From P52-10 sp041397365 (GTDB taxonomy: Bacteria; Pseudomonadota; Alphaproteobacteria; Rhizobiales; Xanthobacteraceae), in assembly GCA_041397365.1 (NCBI GenBank), contig JAWKWT010000001.1:62001-126000 (forward strand): a DNA stretch of 64,000 nucleotides, in the 5' to 3' direction. Each line of letters begins with the position of its first letter. The stretch's first letter is position 1. Shown in pieces: positions 1 to 8,697 of the stretch. The notes beneath the pieces were generated by a model that saw only the letters and a program-made list of their open reading frames with translations, did no database searches and had not been told where the DNA came from. The translations under genes and the position numbers were made by a program.

Positions 1-1
1 C

Positions 2-970
2 GACCGCATCACCAAAGACGGCACCCTGTCAGAGCCGAAAGGAGTGCCAGATCCAACATTTGCGCTCCCTTCTACCGTTAATTGGATGCGAGCTCTCAGG
101 GTATTGGTGGATGATACGGCCATCTCTTTTCGGACTGCGCGTAAATTCTATAGTGGAACGGGAAAGCGAGCGTTCTCTCGAAACGAGGAGAATTCGATTT
201 TCGAGCAGCTGCTCTTTGCCGTGCATCAATTGTCCGCTTTGGAAGCCCTGAATTCGGCTTCGCGCAAAGCTGATGTTGCAAGGGTCGGCATAGTGACGTG
301 GTACTACGGCGTCTACGCCGCCGCCTCTGCAATGGTCACGGCGCAAGACGGTTCGTTCCAGGATGACCACACCGGCACGGCCACCGTTTGGGACAGGCAG
401 ATCGCCTCTCGTGGCCTCGTAATGAGATCCGTTTGCATTGCGTGTTTCATCGTTGGTCAGATTGATGCTGACGTAGAACTTCAGTCGTTAAAGGCGAAAG
501 GCAACAACTTCGTTCTGACTTCACTTCCCCCAGCAAATCCTGCAGATGCTTATGGTGCATGTTGCGCCTACCTCTCTGGCACTGTGAATTGGTGGCGATG
601 GCGGGCCGAAGAAGACCTTAAGACCTCACGCGAATTCAAAGCACTTGGCGTCAAAGATTTTCGGACGAAACCTGCGCGAGGGCTACGGGACAGCCGCCTC
701 AGCAGTCGCAGCGTGGCATTTCTTCATCAGGCATCCAGATATCGCGGGAAGGCGAATTATCGCGAAGCTCTCTTTCTCGGCTACGGTCCCGGAATTGAAC
801 CGATGTTGGCAAGCTACGTCGACGACCTCGCCAAGGTCCTCGCCGGTTTTGCCACGGCAGCAGGTGCGTTTTGCTCAAAGCGCTTAGGTTCGCCACTGTG
901 GGACGATTTTGTCGGTAACTTGGAATCGAAGCGATCATTTACGTTCAGTCCTTCTGCAATATGGATCTGA
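2..970 (+). CDS. Unidentified protein, 5'-truncated by the window edge
   Basis: I do not recognise this protein. The reading frame is open from base 2 to a stop at 968-970, so the gene probably begins left of the window. The first in-frame GTG (44) has a purine stretch only two bases before it, which makes it a poor start. The product is soluble and largely helical-looking, with a tryptophan/tyrosine-rich segment (TWYYGVYAAASAMV) in its first third and no membrane segment or signal peptide. It converges with the minus-strand replication block starting at 977. A HEPN-like fold is only a guess from the helical, aromatic-rich middle. Confidence 0.6.
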   Translation, partial: DRITKDGTLSEPKGVPDPTFALPSTVNWMRALRVLVDDTAISFRTARKFYSGTGKRAFSRNEENSIFEQLLFAVHQLSALEALNSASRKADVARVGIVTWYYGVYAAASAMVTAQDGSFQDDHTGTATVWDRQIASRGLVMRSVCIACFIVGQIDADVELQSLKAKGNNFVLTSLPPANPADAYGACCAYLSGTVNWWRWRAEEDLKTSREFKALGVKDFRTKPARGLRDSRLSSRSVAFLHQASRYRGKANYREALFLGYGPGIEPMLASYVDDLAKVLAGFATAAGAFCSKRLGSPLWDDFVGNLESKRSFTFSPSAIWI

Positions 971-976
971 TCGCTT

Positions 977-1432
977 TCACCGGGTAACCATCTCTGCGGA
1001 AGAAATGCTTTTCTCGATAAAGCGCCGCTTCGAGATGCCTTTCGGCAGATGGTGCCCGTTGAGTCTCCACGCGATGACGCAGAGCGCGTAGAGCCAATGC
1101 TCGTGCGCCGCTGCACGTTGCAGGCCGACCTTCCAGCATACCGTCTTCCAGCGCTCACCTGAGGCCCGCAGCCACATCACCTTGCGGTCGACCGGCTCCA
1201 GCCACTTGAGCCAGTCGAGCGTCTCCTCCATGCGGCTGATCGCTTCCGCCGTCGGGCGCAGGCGCACCGTGGGCGGCGGCTCTTGCCCGACGAGGTCACT
1301 GAACTCGTAGAGCATCTTGGGCCAGGTGTTGAAGTGGCCGGGCACGCAGACGTTCGGCAAGCGCTTCATGACATCGGCTGCTTCAACGAATCGCTCCTCG
1401 ACCAAGATCTCGGTCCAGCGACGTTGGGTCAT
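977..1432 (-). CDS. DUF6362-like phage/satellite protein
   Basis: 151-residue product resembling the DUF6362 family found in alphaproteobacterial prophages and satellites, where a C-terminal sigma-factor-like helix-turn-helix is suspected. Visible hallmarks are an N-terminal helix (VEERFVEAADVMKRLPNV), a proline-rich linker, a segment ending WLKWLEPVDRKVMWLRASG, and a final basic HTH-like stretch around WKVGLQRAAAHEHWLYAL. The ATG at 1432 is chosen over the longer frame to 1549 because GGAGGT lies about eight bases upstream. The start overlaps the stop of the small ORF at 1429-1599 by four bases (ATGA). It is the last gene of the minus-strand replication block. Function unknown. Confidence 0.7.
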   Translation of the reverse strand: MTQRRWTEILVEERFVEAADVMKRLPNVCVPGHFNTWPKMLYEFSDLVGQEPPPTVRLRPTAEAISRMEETLDWLKWLEPVDRKVMWLRASGERWKTVCWKVGLQRAAAHEHWLYALCVIAWRLNGHHLPKGISKRRFIEKSISSAEMVTR

Positions 1433-1599
1433 CGCCGACCTCCGTTCCGCCCGTAGAGCTTGGCTCCGAGCTGGCGCACCATCTCGCGCTCGGGCGAGGA
1501 CAGCCTGGTGTCGTCGGCTCTCACGACGAGGACACCCTGGTCGCGCCACCCGTATCGCTTGATGGCCTCTGTTTCCTGCTCGGGAAGTTCCCTGATCAC
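1429..1599 (-). CDS. Small phage-type ORF coupled to the DUF6362-like gene
   Basis: 56-residue frame starting at GTG 1599, containing EAIKRYGWRDQGVLVV and SPEREMVRQLGAKLYGR. Its stop overlaps the ATG of the next gene (ATGA at 1429-1432), typical of a coupled gene in these modules. No good Shine-Dalgarno precedes the GTG. Upstream, a 25-residue ORF at 1670-1747 (minus; MDPEKHPVTHVTDAF...) is rich in VTHVTD-type residues and may be the true N-terminus of the same gene, separated by a stop and a frame change. The gene may therefore be decayed. No function is assigned. Confidence 0.5.
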   Translation of the reverse strand: MIRELPEQETEAIKRYGWRDQGVLVVRADDTRLSSPEREMVRQLGAKLYGRNGGRR

Positions 1600-1763
1600 C
1601 CGACGTGCGGGTTCCGGAGGTCGATGCTGGGCCTGTGTGACGGATGTGTCGGATCGCTTCGTTATCCCCTCACCGCGCGCGCGTGCGCGTAACGTTAGTG
1701 TCGAAAGCGTCCGTCACATGCGTCACAGGGTGCTTTTCAGGATCCATTTCCTGCTCCTTGTCG

Positions 1764-4058
1764 TCAGAACTTCATCTCGGTTACTCCGGCCCCGCCTTGG
1801 CGAAGACCGAGCCCTCGAAACCCACGAGTCTTGCGATCCCGGTATGGCTCGAAGCCGCGAGCCGACAGGTTTTCGGAGAAGCGTTTGATCGAGCCGCCAA
1901 ACTCGCCGTTGGCCTCGGCCCAGATCTTCCAAGCGGCGAACAACATGCTGCTCGCCTCGCTGAGGTTCGGCGCTCGGTCGCACCCCTCTTCGAGCCAGCG
2001 GCCGAGAGCGTCCTCCGAGGCGAAGTATTCGTCGGTGGCCGCGGCGACGACGGCGGGCGGTTTGAGCCCCGATCCTTGCCAGGCGCGACAACCGTCAAGC
2101 GCCCAAGCCATGATGCCGTCGCGCTCGGCGAGGAGCTTCTCGGAAAGCTTCTGGTCCCGCCGGTCAGGCGGGATTGTTACCGTGAAGGGGATCAGGTGGA
2201 GCCGGCGCCGCATCGCCTCGTCGACGTTGCGGATGGCGGGCTTGTGGTTGCCGGCAACCACCAACTTGAACTGCGGCACGAACTCGAAGAAGTCCTGCCG
2301 CATGAAGCGGGCCGTGATCTTGTCGCCGCCCGTCAGCGCCTTGAGCTTGCTCTCCGCCCAGCGCCGCCCCTGTTCGGTTTCGGTGGCGGTGACCAGGCGA
2401 GCGCCCCGCAGTCCTGCCATATCGGTCGGATGCCGCTCGCCCGCTGCGGCCATGAACATGTCCATGGGTGCGACGGTTGCGTAGTCGCCGAGGATGGCGG
2501 CGACCGTGTTGACGAAAACCGACTTGCCGTTCGCACCTGTCCCATAAAGGAAGAACAGCGCGTGCTCGCTGGTGATGCCACTGAGGCAATAGCCCAGGAC
2601 GCGCTGGAGATAGAGTTAGAGCTCGACGTCGTCCCGAGTGACCGTGGCAAGGAACTCCTGCCAAGTCGGGCACTCTCCGCGCGGCGTTGCCGCCGCGATC
2701 TTGGTGTTGGAATCGGATGGCCTGTGCGGAACGAGAATTCCGGTGTGAAGGTCCACCAGTCCGCCCGGCGTGTTCAACGCCCAGGCGTCGCGATCCCATA
2801 GATCGGTTGTCGCCGCGTGATGGCGATCGGCACGGGCGAGCCGCTCGACGGCGGCGATGGTTGAAGCCGAAGCGAGCTTGGCGCGCAGTTTGAGATTGTC
2901 GCAATTCGCCGCCGCCTCGCGGCAGACGGCACGCGCCAAGTCGTAGATCTTCAGCGTACTTTCGCGCTGCCACTGGGTGCCGGTCCAGACTAGCCACTGG
3001 CCCCAGCTTGCAACGTAGCGCCAGCCCTGCCCATGGCGGCGGGTGAACTCGAGCGCGAGCGCATCCTCCGTGAGATCCGGCCGTTCGCCAGGCTGGCGCC
3101 GTGTCTCGTCGCGTTGCCAGATTCGATTGGTCTCGAGCTTCAGGCGCTCGGTCGGCCACGGCGGCACGATGCAGGCTTGATTATAGGAGGCGATCTCCTC
3201 CCATGCCGCGTCTTTGGTGAGGTGCCCGTCGCGGCAGCGCCGCACCCAATAGCCAATCACCCGGCTCAACGCGTCGAAGCGGGTGATGCCGTCGGCCCCG
3301 TTCTCGTGCACGCGCTTGCCGAGCAGCGGAGCAATCGGTCCCTTCGATTTCACCTGGGCCGTCGTCGCATCGACTGCATCTGCGGCCAGCGACGGCATGG
3401 CCTCGACCTTTTCGGCCAATTCGGTCAGGTCGTATTCGACTGGCCGCGCGGCTTCGATCGTCACGAGCCGTTCGGCACCCTGCTTGCGATAGATCGAGCC
3501 CGGCACTCGGATCGGCTGGTGTGCCGAGCCGAAGGAGGGATCGCCGAGTGCCTTGGCCGCGATCTGCGCGCGCACCTTGCAGACGGCAGCGACGTCGGTC
3601 CCGACCGCGGACTCGGTCAATTTCCAGTAGAGGTGCAGGCGCCGTTGACCGGCATCGGTGAGGCCACCGGAGGCGACCTCCAGTGAAGGAAGACCGAGGT
3701 GGTCGATGAGGTGTTGACGGTGGGCCTGGACGTCTCCCTGATCGAGATCGACCAGGATGCTGGTCAGTGCGATGACGTCATCGGCCTTGGCCTTGCCCTC
3801 TCCACCTACGATCCCGGGGACGATGTACAACCCCATCCCGGCAGCCGCAGCGCGCCGTGCCTCGTAGGCGACGTGATCGGCAAGCAGTCCATCAGCTCTA
3901 AAAAATGGGGTCCGTGGTGGCTTCTGAGGATTGCCTTTTTCAGAGAACTCGCGGACGGCAGTCCATCCGTCGCACCCGCCGAATAGAAGGTCGATGAAGG
4001 TTCGAATGACGTCCGCGTCAGCGAGAGGCCGGTCGAGGTCAGATCCATGCTCCGTCAT
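1764..4058 (-). pseudogene. P4-type DNA primase/helicase with an internal TAA stop
   Basis: Replication primase-helicase of phage-satellite type. The N-terminal part holds a prim-pol-like region (VDLDQGDV; LHLYWKLTES; RVPGSIYRKQG). The C-terminal part is a D5/P4-like superfamily 3 helicase with Walker A FLYGTGANGKSVF and the later motif FKLVVAGNHKPAI. The two halves are in the same frame but are divided by a TAA at 2616-2618, directly before the conserved LYLQRVLGYCLSGIT segment. Without that stop the protein would be about 764 codons. A substitution is required, so an indel error does not explain it. The start overlaps the upstream HTH gene stop by four bases (4055-4058). Confidence 0.85.
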
Positions 4059-4324
4059 TCGCAGCCCGCGTCGGTGAGCTGCTGGCCGGCCTTCTTGATC
4101 TGTGCTTTCTCGAACGCTTCGATATCTTCAAGCCGATAAACGACGCGCCCGCCGATCTTGAGATACCGGGGCCCCTGCTTGAGCCACCGCCACCGCTCAA
4201 GAGTGCGCGGGCTGATGCTCCAGCGGCGCGACAGATCGATCTGATTGAAATGCCTGAGTGATCTGTCAAGATTCAAGTCATGCAGATTCGAGCGCGGAGT
4301 GGTGGAGAAGGAGTTGGGTGTCAT
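4055..4324 (-). CDS. Helix-turn-helix (AlpA/excisionase-like) DNA-binding protein
   Basis: 89-residue protein with a MerR/AlpA-type winged helix: FNQIDLSRRWSISPRTLERWRW, then YLKIGGRVVYRLEDIEAFE. Proteins of this class regulate or act as excisionases in phage satellites and integrative elements. It overlaps the primase start by four bases, so it is probably co-transcribed with and upstream of primase and the DUF6362-like gene. A GGTAAGG sequence precedes the ATG. The gene lies 147 bp downstream of the QatC-like gene on the same strand. Confidence 0.8.
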   Translation of the reverse strand: MTPNSFSTTPRSNLHDLNLDRSLRHFNQIDLSRRWSISPRTLERWRWLKQGPRYLKIGGRVVYRLEDIEAFEKAQIKKAGQQLTDAGCE

Positions 4325-4471
4325 CGGCCTTACCGCGAAGTGCGCGCTCCCACTTTCGTGTTTGGAGCGCTTCTCGATTGTTCGCGGTAATAATCGGAGC
4401 TACCCGGGCTCCGAGATATGCATCGTCACAGGAAAAGCTGTGACAGCGTCAGTCCAAAATCGCTTTAGAAT

Positions 4472-6415
4472 TCAGTGCGGCGCATCCCGAGATGTGACAT
4501 CTTCGGCGCTGACCTGTGACATCGGGGCGGCACTCTCTCGCAGCTGGGCCGCTTTGACCAGCAGAAGGTACGGATTGAGGCGATAGCCCTTCCACTCCTG
4601 ATTCTCGATGATATCGGCCGCGTCCAACTGCCGACCAAGCACTTGAAGGAAGCTTTCCTCAATCTTCTTCCGCGAACGGGAGACGCGCTGCCGCAGGCTT
4701 TGCTCGTCGATTCTGAGACGCTTGGCGAGCGTCTTGGCCTTAACGAATCTGTATTGATCCTGAAAGGTGCCGGCATCGAGGTCTGCCTCGAAGTCTTCCA
4801 CGAGTCCGGCAATCAAGCCGTACACTCCTCCTCCGAACTCCAACCCATTCTCGAACACGACTTTGCGGGTCTTTGCATCGACTGCGAAAGGAATGCGCTT
4901 TGTGGTGTAGTCGTGCGAATCCGCCGCTGCTTGCGCACTAGCCTTCGGTTCAGATTCGACGGGATCGGCGTAATCAGGTTGTTTCGCGACCGGCGACACC
5001 ACCATCGACAGCAACGAGCTGGCCGGCAGCTCAGACATTGCGGTCACCGAGGCGTTCGCCTTCAGTTCGTCGTCAATGACGGAAATGACTTCCCGCCCAT
5101 GCCGCTGGTGCAATTCCCAGATGTTGCGGACATTCGCATCAGGAGGCCCCGGGAGGTGCGGAACGGCCCGGAAGATTTGGCCATACGTGGCCACGAAGGT
5201 CTGCTGCGACATCGTCGCGAGCTTCTGCGCCCGCAACACGTAAGACTCCATCATTGTGAGCACAGGACCAGGATCGTGCGCCCCGGTGAACAGGTCGACG
5301 GCGTAGTTGTCAGCCGGGTCACTGGTCGAAAGCCCGGCTGCGAGGACACCGAAGCGCCGGTCGATGCATTGAGAGCACACGCCGCAATGCTGCTTTCGTT
5401 TCGTGGCCTCGCGCACACGCGTGCAGCTGAAGGTACGAGAAATGAGGTCGGCGCACTGCCGCTCGGCTAGGACCTGCACCACATCGCTCTTCGTCTTCCA
5501 GACGAACGGGTTCCGGACGGTGAAAACCTCGGACAGTAGAAGCGAGAACAGACGACTGAGGTCCGTGAACACTCTTGGATGCGTCGTGCGGCTGGCCCGA
5601 GCGCCTAAGACGTGCTCGGCAATTGGCAAGTTGATGCTGACCACGCCGTTCTCATAGAAGCTAAGTTCATTTCGCTGAAACATGCGAGCAACGATCAGGC
5701 CAAGCGTCGCGAACATGAAAGAGCGGCTTCGCTGAGTGAACTCGGCCGCCTCTTCGTGTCCTTTGTTGATTGCAACGGGCACATAGAAGAAGGCGCCCGA
5801 GCTAGTTCGCTCGCGGAGCGCTTGGATAAGATCGTTTTGCTTCGAAGCGATCATCTTAGACCCCCGGTGACTCACGAGGACCGCGGGTCTGTTGTTTCCG
5901 ATCATCGATTCAACCGCACCCGCGAGGGAATCCAACCCTCCCGAGAAGAGAACCACCTCTTCAGGCTTGATAGCTTGCGCGGATGGATCGTTGAGGGGCA
6001 AGTAACTTTGGAGAGGTAGGGAACTAGAGGCCTGGACGAACTCAAACGTGAAGTCGTCTTCAGACACAAAGCCAAGGGCTTCGACGAGCGCTTCGCATAC
6101 CTCCGGCTTTGTCCAGGTCTCTGGGCACCGAACGGGTATTTTGAAGTGGAACTGACGGCGCCATTCTGCACCCATGTCCGTCATCTGGTTGGTGCCACGG
6201 GTGGTGAATTGGTCCGCACAATAGACGTATGCGGCAATCTCCAGCAGATCCGTGAGGACATCTGGGATGTTGTCCGCGAGCCGCTTCGAGAGATCGCCCA
6301 GTTCCAGGTTAACTCGGTTCGGTGAACCAACCGGAGCATTGACGTCGATATGCAAAGCGTTCGGTCGGCTGCGGCCGGTTTTCAGTCCACCGCAGAAAAC
6401 GAAACGCTCAGGCAT
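4472..6415 (-). CDS. QueC/QatC-like PP-loop enzyme with C-terminal DNA-binding-like domain
   Basis: 647-residue member of the QueC-like (7-cyano-7-deazaguanine synthase-like) family found in Qat and type IV CBASS defence systems. The PP-loop motif SGGLDS is at residues 158-163. A zinc-site-like cysteine set (C331, then C344-G-V-C347-S-Q-C350) matches QueC layout. Residues 1-150 are an extra N-terminal domain absent from housekeeping QueC. Residues about 510-620 resemble a winged-helix or response-regulator-type HTH (LAKRLRIDEQSLRQRVSRSR). The gene overlaps its upstream partner by eight bases (6408-6415), giving a two-gene operon. No qatA ATPase or qatD TatD-like nuclease is adjacent. No queD/queE neighbours are seen, so a housekeeping queuosine role is unlikely. 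Confidence 0.85.
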   Translation of the reverse strand: MPERFVFCGGLKTGRSRPNALHIDVNAPVGSPNRVNLELGDLSKRLADNIPDVLTDLLEIAAYVYCADQFTTRGTNQMTDMGAEWRRQFHFKIPVRCPETWTKPEVCEALVEALGFVSEDDFTFEFVQASSSLPLQSYLPLNDPSAQAIKPEEVVLFSGGLDSLAGAVESMIGNNRPAVLVSHRGSKMIASKQNDLIQALRERTSSGAFFYVPVAINKGHEEAAEFTQRSRSFMFATLGLIVARMFQRNELSFYENGVVSINLPIAEHVLGARASRTTHPRVFTDLSRLFSLLLSEVFTVRNPFVWKTKSDVVQVLAERQCADLISRTFSCTRVREATKRKQHCGVCSQCIDRRFGVLAAGLSTSDPADNYAVDLFTGAHDPGPVLTMMESYVLRAQKLATMSQQTFVATYGQIFRAVPHLPGPPDANVRNIWELHQRHGREVISVIDDELKANASVTAMSELPASSLLSMVVSPVAKQPDYADPVESEPKASAQAAADSHDYTTKRIPFAVDAKTRKVVFENGLEFGGGVYGLIAGLVEDFEADLDAGTFQDQYRFVKAKTLAKRLRIDEQSLRQRVSRSRKKIEESFLQVLGRQLDAADIIENQEWKGYRLNPYLLLVKAAQLRESAAPMSQVSAEDVTSRDAPH

Positions 6416-7187
6416 AAACGCTCCTGCGGTGTCTCAGCTCCTCACGGATCTTCTGAAATGCGATATGCGCGAAGCGTCCTGCCTTGGCCTCGTCGATGCC
6501 ACCCTCGTAGGTATGCTTTGAGAACCACTCGCCGGAAAACTCCTTGATGATCCGCGACGCTTCGCGGCAATGCAGATCGAGTGCCGCCTCGAAGTCGCGA
6601 TGTTCTCTAATCGTTTGGAATCTCGAATTGACGCCGACGTGCTGAGAGAGTTCACGGCTCAAGAAATAGCTGAGCTGTCGGCGGGATAGGCGCGAAAAGA
6701 AATCGCGCGCGAGTACCGCGAACTCTTTTACTGTGCCGAGACCCCCAAGCGCCGCTTTTGTCTTCTCTGTGGTCGCGCCGAACAAATCCGGCAACTCTCT
6801 GCCCGCGATCGCATTGAGACTTTCCACCGCGGAAAGCTGGGCCATCTCGCCGAGATCAGTCCGCCCGCCCGTCTTCCCCACATATCGGTCAACCGCATCC
6901 GTCATTGCGGTGGCGATTTCGAGTAAGGTGGGATTATCGGTGACGCGAAGCCCCAGGCGCCTCAGCTCAGAAGCGAAATTGTCCTTGCGTGCTGCCGTCG
7001 GGATTTGGGTAAGTAGCCACACGGCATGTTTGACGGCCGGGTCATTGCTGGCATCGGCCATCTGCTGTTCAGCAGCGGCCGACGTTGCGGCGGCAACGTC
7101 CTGCACGTCGGCACCGCCGCTGATCAGGTGAACGACTTGCCGCCACTTCCGCGATCCCGGCAGCGTACCAAGGTGCTGGTGTCCCAT
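6408..7187 (-). CDS. QueC-partner protein with MGHQHLG N-terminus
   Basis: 259-residue soluble protein, no catalytic motif recognised. The upstream TTG at 7202 would add MQGGG, but ATG 7187 is preceded by a strong purine-rich GGGAGGGGG, so the preferred product begins MGHQHLGTLPGSRKWR. After methionine removal the N-terminus would be glycine. The middle contains charged helices and an aromatic motif RLSRRQLSYFLSRELS. It is the first gene of a minus-strand pair with the QueC-like enzyme (eight-base overlap). In QueC-like defence enzymes a glycine N-terminus of the partner is the reported acceptor for deazaguanine conjugation. Applying that here is inference. It does not show the QatB signature I would expect. 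Confidence 0.75.
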   Translation of the reverse strand: MGHQHLGTLPGSRKWRQVVHLISGGADVQDVAAATSAAAEQQMADASNDPAVKHAVWLLTQIPTAARKDNFASELRRLGLRVTDNPTLLEIATAMTDAVDRYVGKTGGRTDLGEMAQLSAVESLNAIAGRELPDLFGATTEKTKAALGGLGTVKEFAVLARDFFSRLSRRQLSYFLSRELSQHVGVNSRFQTIREHRDFEAALDLHCREASRIIKEFSGEWFSKHTYEGGIDEAKAGRFAHIAFQKIREELRHRRSVYA

Positions 7188-7446
7188 ACCCCCTCCCTGC
7201 AAGGCACGCCCGGAGTCCTCGGGGGACGCCCTTAACTCACATCCGAATCATAGTGGTCGTTGGGCCGTGCCTCGGTTGCAGAGTGTAAGCAAAGACAACT
7301 GAAACGACGATTAAATCACTCTTCAGGGTTTTCGCAGCCTTTCTCTGGGGTGCTTTCTTTATCGCCGCCCTACTCTAAGTAATTGTTTTAGCTGTATCTT
7401 TCTCCCCCGCGGCGTCATCAAGAGCCATTCCGACGGAGTGGACTCG
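7188..7446. promoter_or_regulatory. Divergent intergenic region between the QueC pair and the DUF2924 module
   Basis: A 259-bp AT-richer spacer separates the minus-strand QueC-partner start from the plus-strand small ORF at 7447. It must contain both promoters, but I see no convincing -35/-10 pair or operator. The long minus-strand frame over 7359-7970 lies antisense to two recognisable genes and is not counted. Confidence 0.4.
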
Positions 7447-7647
7447 ATGAGCAACGGCACCGATCCCGACCTACTTTCCGCCGACGAACGGCTCGATGAG
7501 GTTGCCTCACTCCTGGCGGAGGCGCTCATGCGGCTATCGAGCCGTAAGTCCAGCGCTTTATCCGGCGACCACGGAGAAAGTTGGCTGGACTTGTCGCCCG
7601 AGCGACGCGGACATGCCGACGACACCCCGTCGGAGAATGCTCGGTGA
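7447..7647 (+). CDS. Small conserved protein upstream of DUF2924
   Basis: 66-residue acidic protein (MSNGTDPDLLSADERLDEVA...) of the kind that regularly precedes DUF2924 and large serine recombinase genes in alphaproteobacterial elements. ATG 7447 is chosen over the in-frame GTG at 7438 because GGAG lies about nine bases before it. Its TGA overlaps the GTG start of the DUF2924 gene (7644-7647). Function unknown. Confidence 0.7.
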   Translation: MSNGTDPDLLSADERLDEVASLLAEALMRLSSRKSSALSGDHGESWLDLSPERRGHADDTPSENAR

Positions 7648-8090
7648 GCCGGACCGTCCTCGCACAGATCGCCGCCCTCAAGACCCTGAAGATCAATGAT
7701 CTGAAGGCGAAGTGGCGCGAGCTGTTTGATAGCGAACCACCACCGTACAACCGACGCTTCCTCGAAAATCGGCTGGCATACCGCATCCAGGAGCTCGCTT
7801 TCGGAGGCCTCAAACGTGAGACCGTCAAACGGTTGGAAGAGCTTGGGCGGGAGGTTGATGGCGGGAACATCGTCAATCGCCGGGTTCGGCACGACCGCAA
7901 GCCGCTCGCGGGCACGCAACTCGTTCGCGACTGGCAGGGCATCGAGCACCGGGTCACGGTTCGGGACCACGACTACGAATTCGAGGGCCGTCCCTACAAA
8001 TCGCTCTCGGCCGTTGCGCGGGCAATTACCGGCACGCGATGGAACGGATGGGTTTTCTTCGGGCTGAAGGTTCAGCAGGAGCCAAAATGA
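7644..8090 (+). CDS. DUF2924 domain protein
   Basis: 148-residue DUF2924 protein, the usual length for the family, starting at GTG 7644, which overlaps the upstream stop. Recognisable segments are LKAKWRELFDSEPPPYNRRFL, LAYRIQELAFGGL, and a C-terminal YEFEGRPYKSLSAVARAITG followed by RWNGWVFFGL. DUF2924 proteins are nearly always immediately upstream of a large serine recombinase, as here (four-base ATGA overlap at 8087-8090). They are presumed accessory factors for that recombinase, but the role is unproven. Confidence 0.85.
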   Translation: MSRTVLAQIAALKTLKINDLKAKWRELFDSEPPPYNRRFLENRLAYRIQELAFGGLKRETVKRLEELGREVDGGNIVNRRVRHDRKPLAGTQLVRDWQGIEHRVTVRDHDYEFEGRPYKSLSAVARAITGTRWNGWVFFGLKVQQEPK

Positions 8091-8693
8091 GAAAAGCGAC
8101 CACGGCGGCGGTGCCCCCGGCCAAGCGCAAGCTCCGGTGCGCGATCTACACCCGAAAATCGACTGAGGAGGGTCTCGACAGAGAGTTTAACAGCCTTGAT
8201 GCGCAGCGTGAGTCTTGCGACGCCTATATCGCGAGCCAGCGGACAGAGGGCTGGGCGCGCGTCAACAAGCTCTACGATGATGGCGGCTTCTCAGGAGGCA
8301 CTCTCGACCGCCCCGCATTGAAAATGCTGCTGGCAGATATCGCCGCCGGGTTAGTCGACATCGTCGTGGTCTACAAAATCGACCGGCTCAGCCGATCCTT
8401 GATGGACTTTGCGAAACTTGTGGAGGTCTTCGAGGCAAAATCACGTCACCTTCGTGAGCGTCACGCAGTCGTTCAACACCACCAGCAGCATGGGCCGCCT
8501 TACCCTGAACATTCTGCTCTCATTCGCGCAGTTTGAGCGCGAGGTGATCGGCGAACGCATTCGGGACAAGTTTGCTGCATCTCGCCGCAAGGGCATGTGG
8601 ATGGGCGGATGGGCGCCACTCGGCTACGACGTGAAGGAGCGCAAGCTGGTCATCAACGAGCGGGAAGCAAAGGTCATCCGCAACATCTTCGAG

Positions 8694-8697
8694 CGCT
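8694..8697 (+). repeat. Left target-site duplication (CGCT)
   Basis: CGCT directly abuts the left TGACCTGC end of the IS. The same four bases follow its right end at 9811-9814. Four bases is a normal target duplication for the IS407 group of IS3. Confidence 0.75.

Noticed and set aside
1644..2801. 385-residue plus-strand frame
   Set aside because: Antisense to the primase/helicase and small phage genes; no recognisable domain.
4472..7187. Complete QatABCD system
   Set aside because: Only the QueC-like gene and one partner are present. No ATPase (QatA) or TatD-like nuclease (QatD) gene lies beside them, and the partner lacks a recognisable QatB signature.
7188..7202. TTG start at 7202 for the QueC partner
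   Set aside because: It would place the strong purine-rich ribosome-binding site inside the coding sequence. ATG 7187 has ideal spacing to it.
7359..7970. 203-residue minus-strand frame
   Set aside because: Antisense to the small protein and DUF2924 genes, which have good starts and coupling.
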